A stretch of DNA of 64,000 bases, taken from contig NZ_JABAIV010000012.1 of assembly GCF_013003915.1 (NCBI RefSeq), positions 1 to 64,000 of the forward strand, given 5' to 3'. Below are positions 62,593 to 64,000 of this stretch, piece by piece; within the stretch, counting starts at the first letter, position 1; every line of letters starts with the position of its first letter. The DNA comes from Telluria aromaticivorans (GTDB taxonomy: Bacteria > Pseudomonadota > Gammaproteobacteria > Burkholderiales > Burkholderiaceae_D). The position numbers and the translations under genes were made by a program. The notes under the pieces are model-generated. The model saw nothing but the letters and a program-made list of their open reading frames with translations, was not told the DNA's origin and did no database searches.

Positions 62593-64000
62593 ATGAGCAA
62601 CTACGATTCGAATAACAACCAGAATTCCCGTATGGTCACCGGCCTGTTCCCTGACCGTGCGAGCGCAGAACGCGCCTATAGCTCGATCTCGACCCGCGGC
62701 TATACCAAGGACGACGTCAACCTGATGATGTCGGACGATGCCCGTAAAACCCATTTCAAGGACACCGATACCGACCTGGGCAGCAAGGCTGCTGAAGGCG
62801 CGGGCATCGGCGCCGGCATCGGCGGCACCATCGGCGCCGTGCTGGCCGGTATCGCTGCAGTCGGCACCACCCTCGTGCTGCCAGGCCTTGGCCTGGTCGT
62901 AGCCGGCCCGCTGGCTGCAGCACTGGCCGGCGCCGGCGCCGGCGGCCTGACCGGCGGCCTGATCGGCGCGCTGATCGGCGCAGGCATCCCTGAAGACCGC
63001 GCTGCACACTACGAAGAAGGCATCAAGAAGGGTGGCATCGTGATGGGCGTGAACGCCCGTTCGGACGAAGATGCACGCCATATCGAACAATCGTTCACCG
63101 ACAATGGCGGTAGCCATGTGATCGGTGCCGGCCTGGGCGCCGTTGGTGGTGCCATCGTCGGCGCCGGCATCGGTTCGGTAGCTGGCCCGATCGGTACCGT
63201 CGCTGGTGCAGCCATCGGCGCCGTCACCGGCGGCATGGCCGGCAAGGGCGTGGGCGAAGTCGTGAATCCGAAGGCCGGCGACGACCTGTCGGAACACTAC
63301 CTGGCCAAGGGTACCGGTGCCGGCACCGGCGCCGCAGTTGGCGCAATGGCAGGCGCAGTAGCCGGTCCGATCGGCATGGCGGCAGGTGCGATCGTCGGTG
63401 GCCTGGCGGGCGGCGCAGCCGGCAAGGGCGCTGGCGAAGTCGTGAACCCGAAGGCGGGCGACGACCTGAACGACCATAACCTGGCGCAAGGCGTCGGTGG
63501 CGCCGGCGGCGCAGCCGTCGGTGCGGCAGTCGGCTCGATAGCCGGCCCGATCGGCACCGCAGCAGGCGCCATCATCGGCGGCATGGCAGGCGGCGCAGCC
63601 GGCCAGGGCACGGGCGAAGTCATCAACCCGAAGCCGGGCGACGAACTGCGTGACCACCACCTGGGCACCGGCGTCGGCGCAGCAGGCGGCGCCGCAGTCG
63701 GCGGCACCGTGATCGGCGCAGCCGTGGGCGGCCCGATCGGTGCGGTGGCAGGCGCCGGCATCGGCGCAGCCATCGGCAGCATGGCGGGCAAGGGCGTGGC
63801 CAAGATGGTCAATCCAGCGGAAGAAGAAGCCCACTGGCGCACCCAGTACCAGACCCAGCCGTACTACACCCCGGGCTACACCTATGACGACTATGCACCG
63901 GCCTATGCGCTGGGCTACAACGGCGCCGGCCGTTATCCAGGTGGCTACGACACGCACGAAAGCGAACTGTCGAGCGAGTGGGACCGCACCAAGGGTGCAT
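62593..64000 (+). CDS. glycine-zipper general stress protein with 60-residue repeats (partial, 3' end outside window)
   Basis: 469 residues are visible and the frame is open to the right edge. The N-terminus (13-60, RMVTGLFPDRASAERAYSSI and GYTKDDVNLMM) and the segment 130-172 (IPEDRAAHYEEGIKKGGIVM) resemble YflT/general-stress-protein-17M domains. Between them is a hydrophobic glycine-zipper pair (70-130). After residue 178 the protein has a strict 60-residue tandem repeat: GPIG at 198, 258 and 318, then 380, and NPKxGDxL at 225, 285 and 345. The C-terminal part turns Tyr-rich (415-450). AAAGGA precedes the ATG. It is probably membrane-associated; the function is unknown. Confidence 0.88.
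   Translation, partial: MSNYDSNNNQNSRMVTGLFPDRASAERAYSSISTRGYTKDDVNLMMSDDARKTHFKDTDTDLGSKAAEGAGIGAGIGGTIGAVLAGIAAVGTTLVLPGLGLVVAGPLAAALAGAGAGGLTGGLIGALIGAGIPEDRAAHYEEGIKKGGIVMGVNARSDEDARHIEQSFTDNGGSHVIGAGLGAVGGAIVGAGIGSVAGPIGTVAGAAIGAVTGGMAGKGVGEVVNPKAGDDLSEHYLAKGTGAGTGAAVGAMAGAVAGPIGMAAGAIVGGLAGGAAGKGAGEVVNPKAGDDLNDHNLAQGVGGAGGAAVGAAVGSIAGPIGTAAGAIIGGMAGGAAGQGTGEVINPKPGDELRDHHLGTGVGAAGGAAVGGTVIGAAVGGPIGAVAGAGIGAAIGSMAGKGVAKMVNPAEEEAHWRTQYQTQPYYTPGYTYDDYAPAYALGYNGAGRYPGGYDTHESELSSEWDRTKGA
63124..63820 (+). repeat. 180-bp in-frame tandem repeats in the glycine-zipper gene
   Basis: Three units of exactly 180 bp (63124-63303, 63304-63483, 63484-63663) and a fourth, diverged and slightly longer (from 63664). 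Each codes for a glycine-zipper pair, GPIG, then AGKG or AGQG, GEVVNPK, and a charged linker. Codon differences between units show they are old rather than freshly duplicated. Confidence 0.88.

Noticed and set aside
62491..63957. A 488-codon minus-strand frame at the right edge
   Set aside because: It mirrors the glycine-zipper repeats; the translation is a Cys/Ala/Asp/Gly low-complexity repeat. The + strand frame has a proper start, ribosome-binding site and known domains.

Overview
The window looks like the chromosome of a high-GC betaproteobacterium of the Burkholderiales, most likely Oxalobacteraceae (Massilia/Telluria/Duganella type). The reasons are the 3' end of a betaproteobacterial 5S rRNA at the left edge, queA-tgt-yajC-secD-secF synteny, NsrR-type operators at hmp, a complete arginine succinyltransferase (AST) operon, and two families of short intergenic palindromic repeats. 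The genus is inference from gene content. I see no prophage, insertion sequence, CRISPR array or tRNA.

Layout. 1-172: end of an rRNA operon with two terminators. 0.3-5.7 kb: secreted aspartyl-protease-fold protein lacking its catalytic Asp residues, His/Gly-rich lipoprotein, DHA2 efflux pump, PagL-like protein, SUFU-domain protein and a hydroxyacid dehydrogenase. 5.8-16.3 kb: M20 amidohydrolase, molybdopterin oxidoreductase, lipoprotein metallopeptidase, two tandem fadD paralogues, PhoD-type phosphatase and YciA-type thioesterase. 16.3-23.0 kb: Atm1-type ABC transporter, then a group for acidic amino acids (periplasmic asparaginase, metal amidohydrolase, DctA-type symporter, orphan GltL-like ATPase with a sigma-54-like promoter). 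23.1-29.5 kb: pyrC, DUF3025, Gfo/Idh/MocA oxidoreductase, small proteins and recG. 29.6-35.4 kb: queA, tgt, yajC, secD, secF.

35.4-37.4 kb holds the most unusual feature. Three copies of a roughly 60-nt transcription unit share a TATAGT -10 box, an identical 5' core and an intrinsic terminator. Each has an inverted repeat placed 22 bp upstream of the -10 box and no -35 hexamer. They lie on the + strand on either side of a FAD-linked oxidase gene on the - strand. They look like a multicopy, activator-controlled small RNA family.

37.3-39.0 kb: MarR regulator, unknown 93-aa protein and HDOD protein. 39.2-52.7 kb: arginine catabolism, with an ArgR-type AraC regulator followed by aruC-aruF-aruG-astD-astB, a large NAD-glutamate dehydrogenase and astE. 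Arginine is succinylated, degraded to glutamate and succinate, and the glutamate is deaminated to 2-oxoglutarate by the dehydrogenase in the same gene set. An ArgR-like half-site overlaps the expected -35 region of the aruC promoter.

52.9-64.0 kb: OYE-family reductase; flavohaemoglobin hmp under two NsrR-like operators; a cationic amino acid permease coupled to a CAT-fold acyltransferase; SRPBCC protein; S46 peptidase; phospholipase-D-type synthase; GlsB-type stress membrane protein; and a glycine-zipper stress protein built of 60-residue repeats that runs off the right edge.
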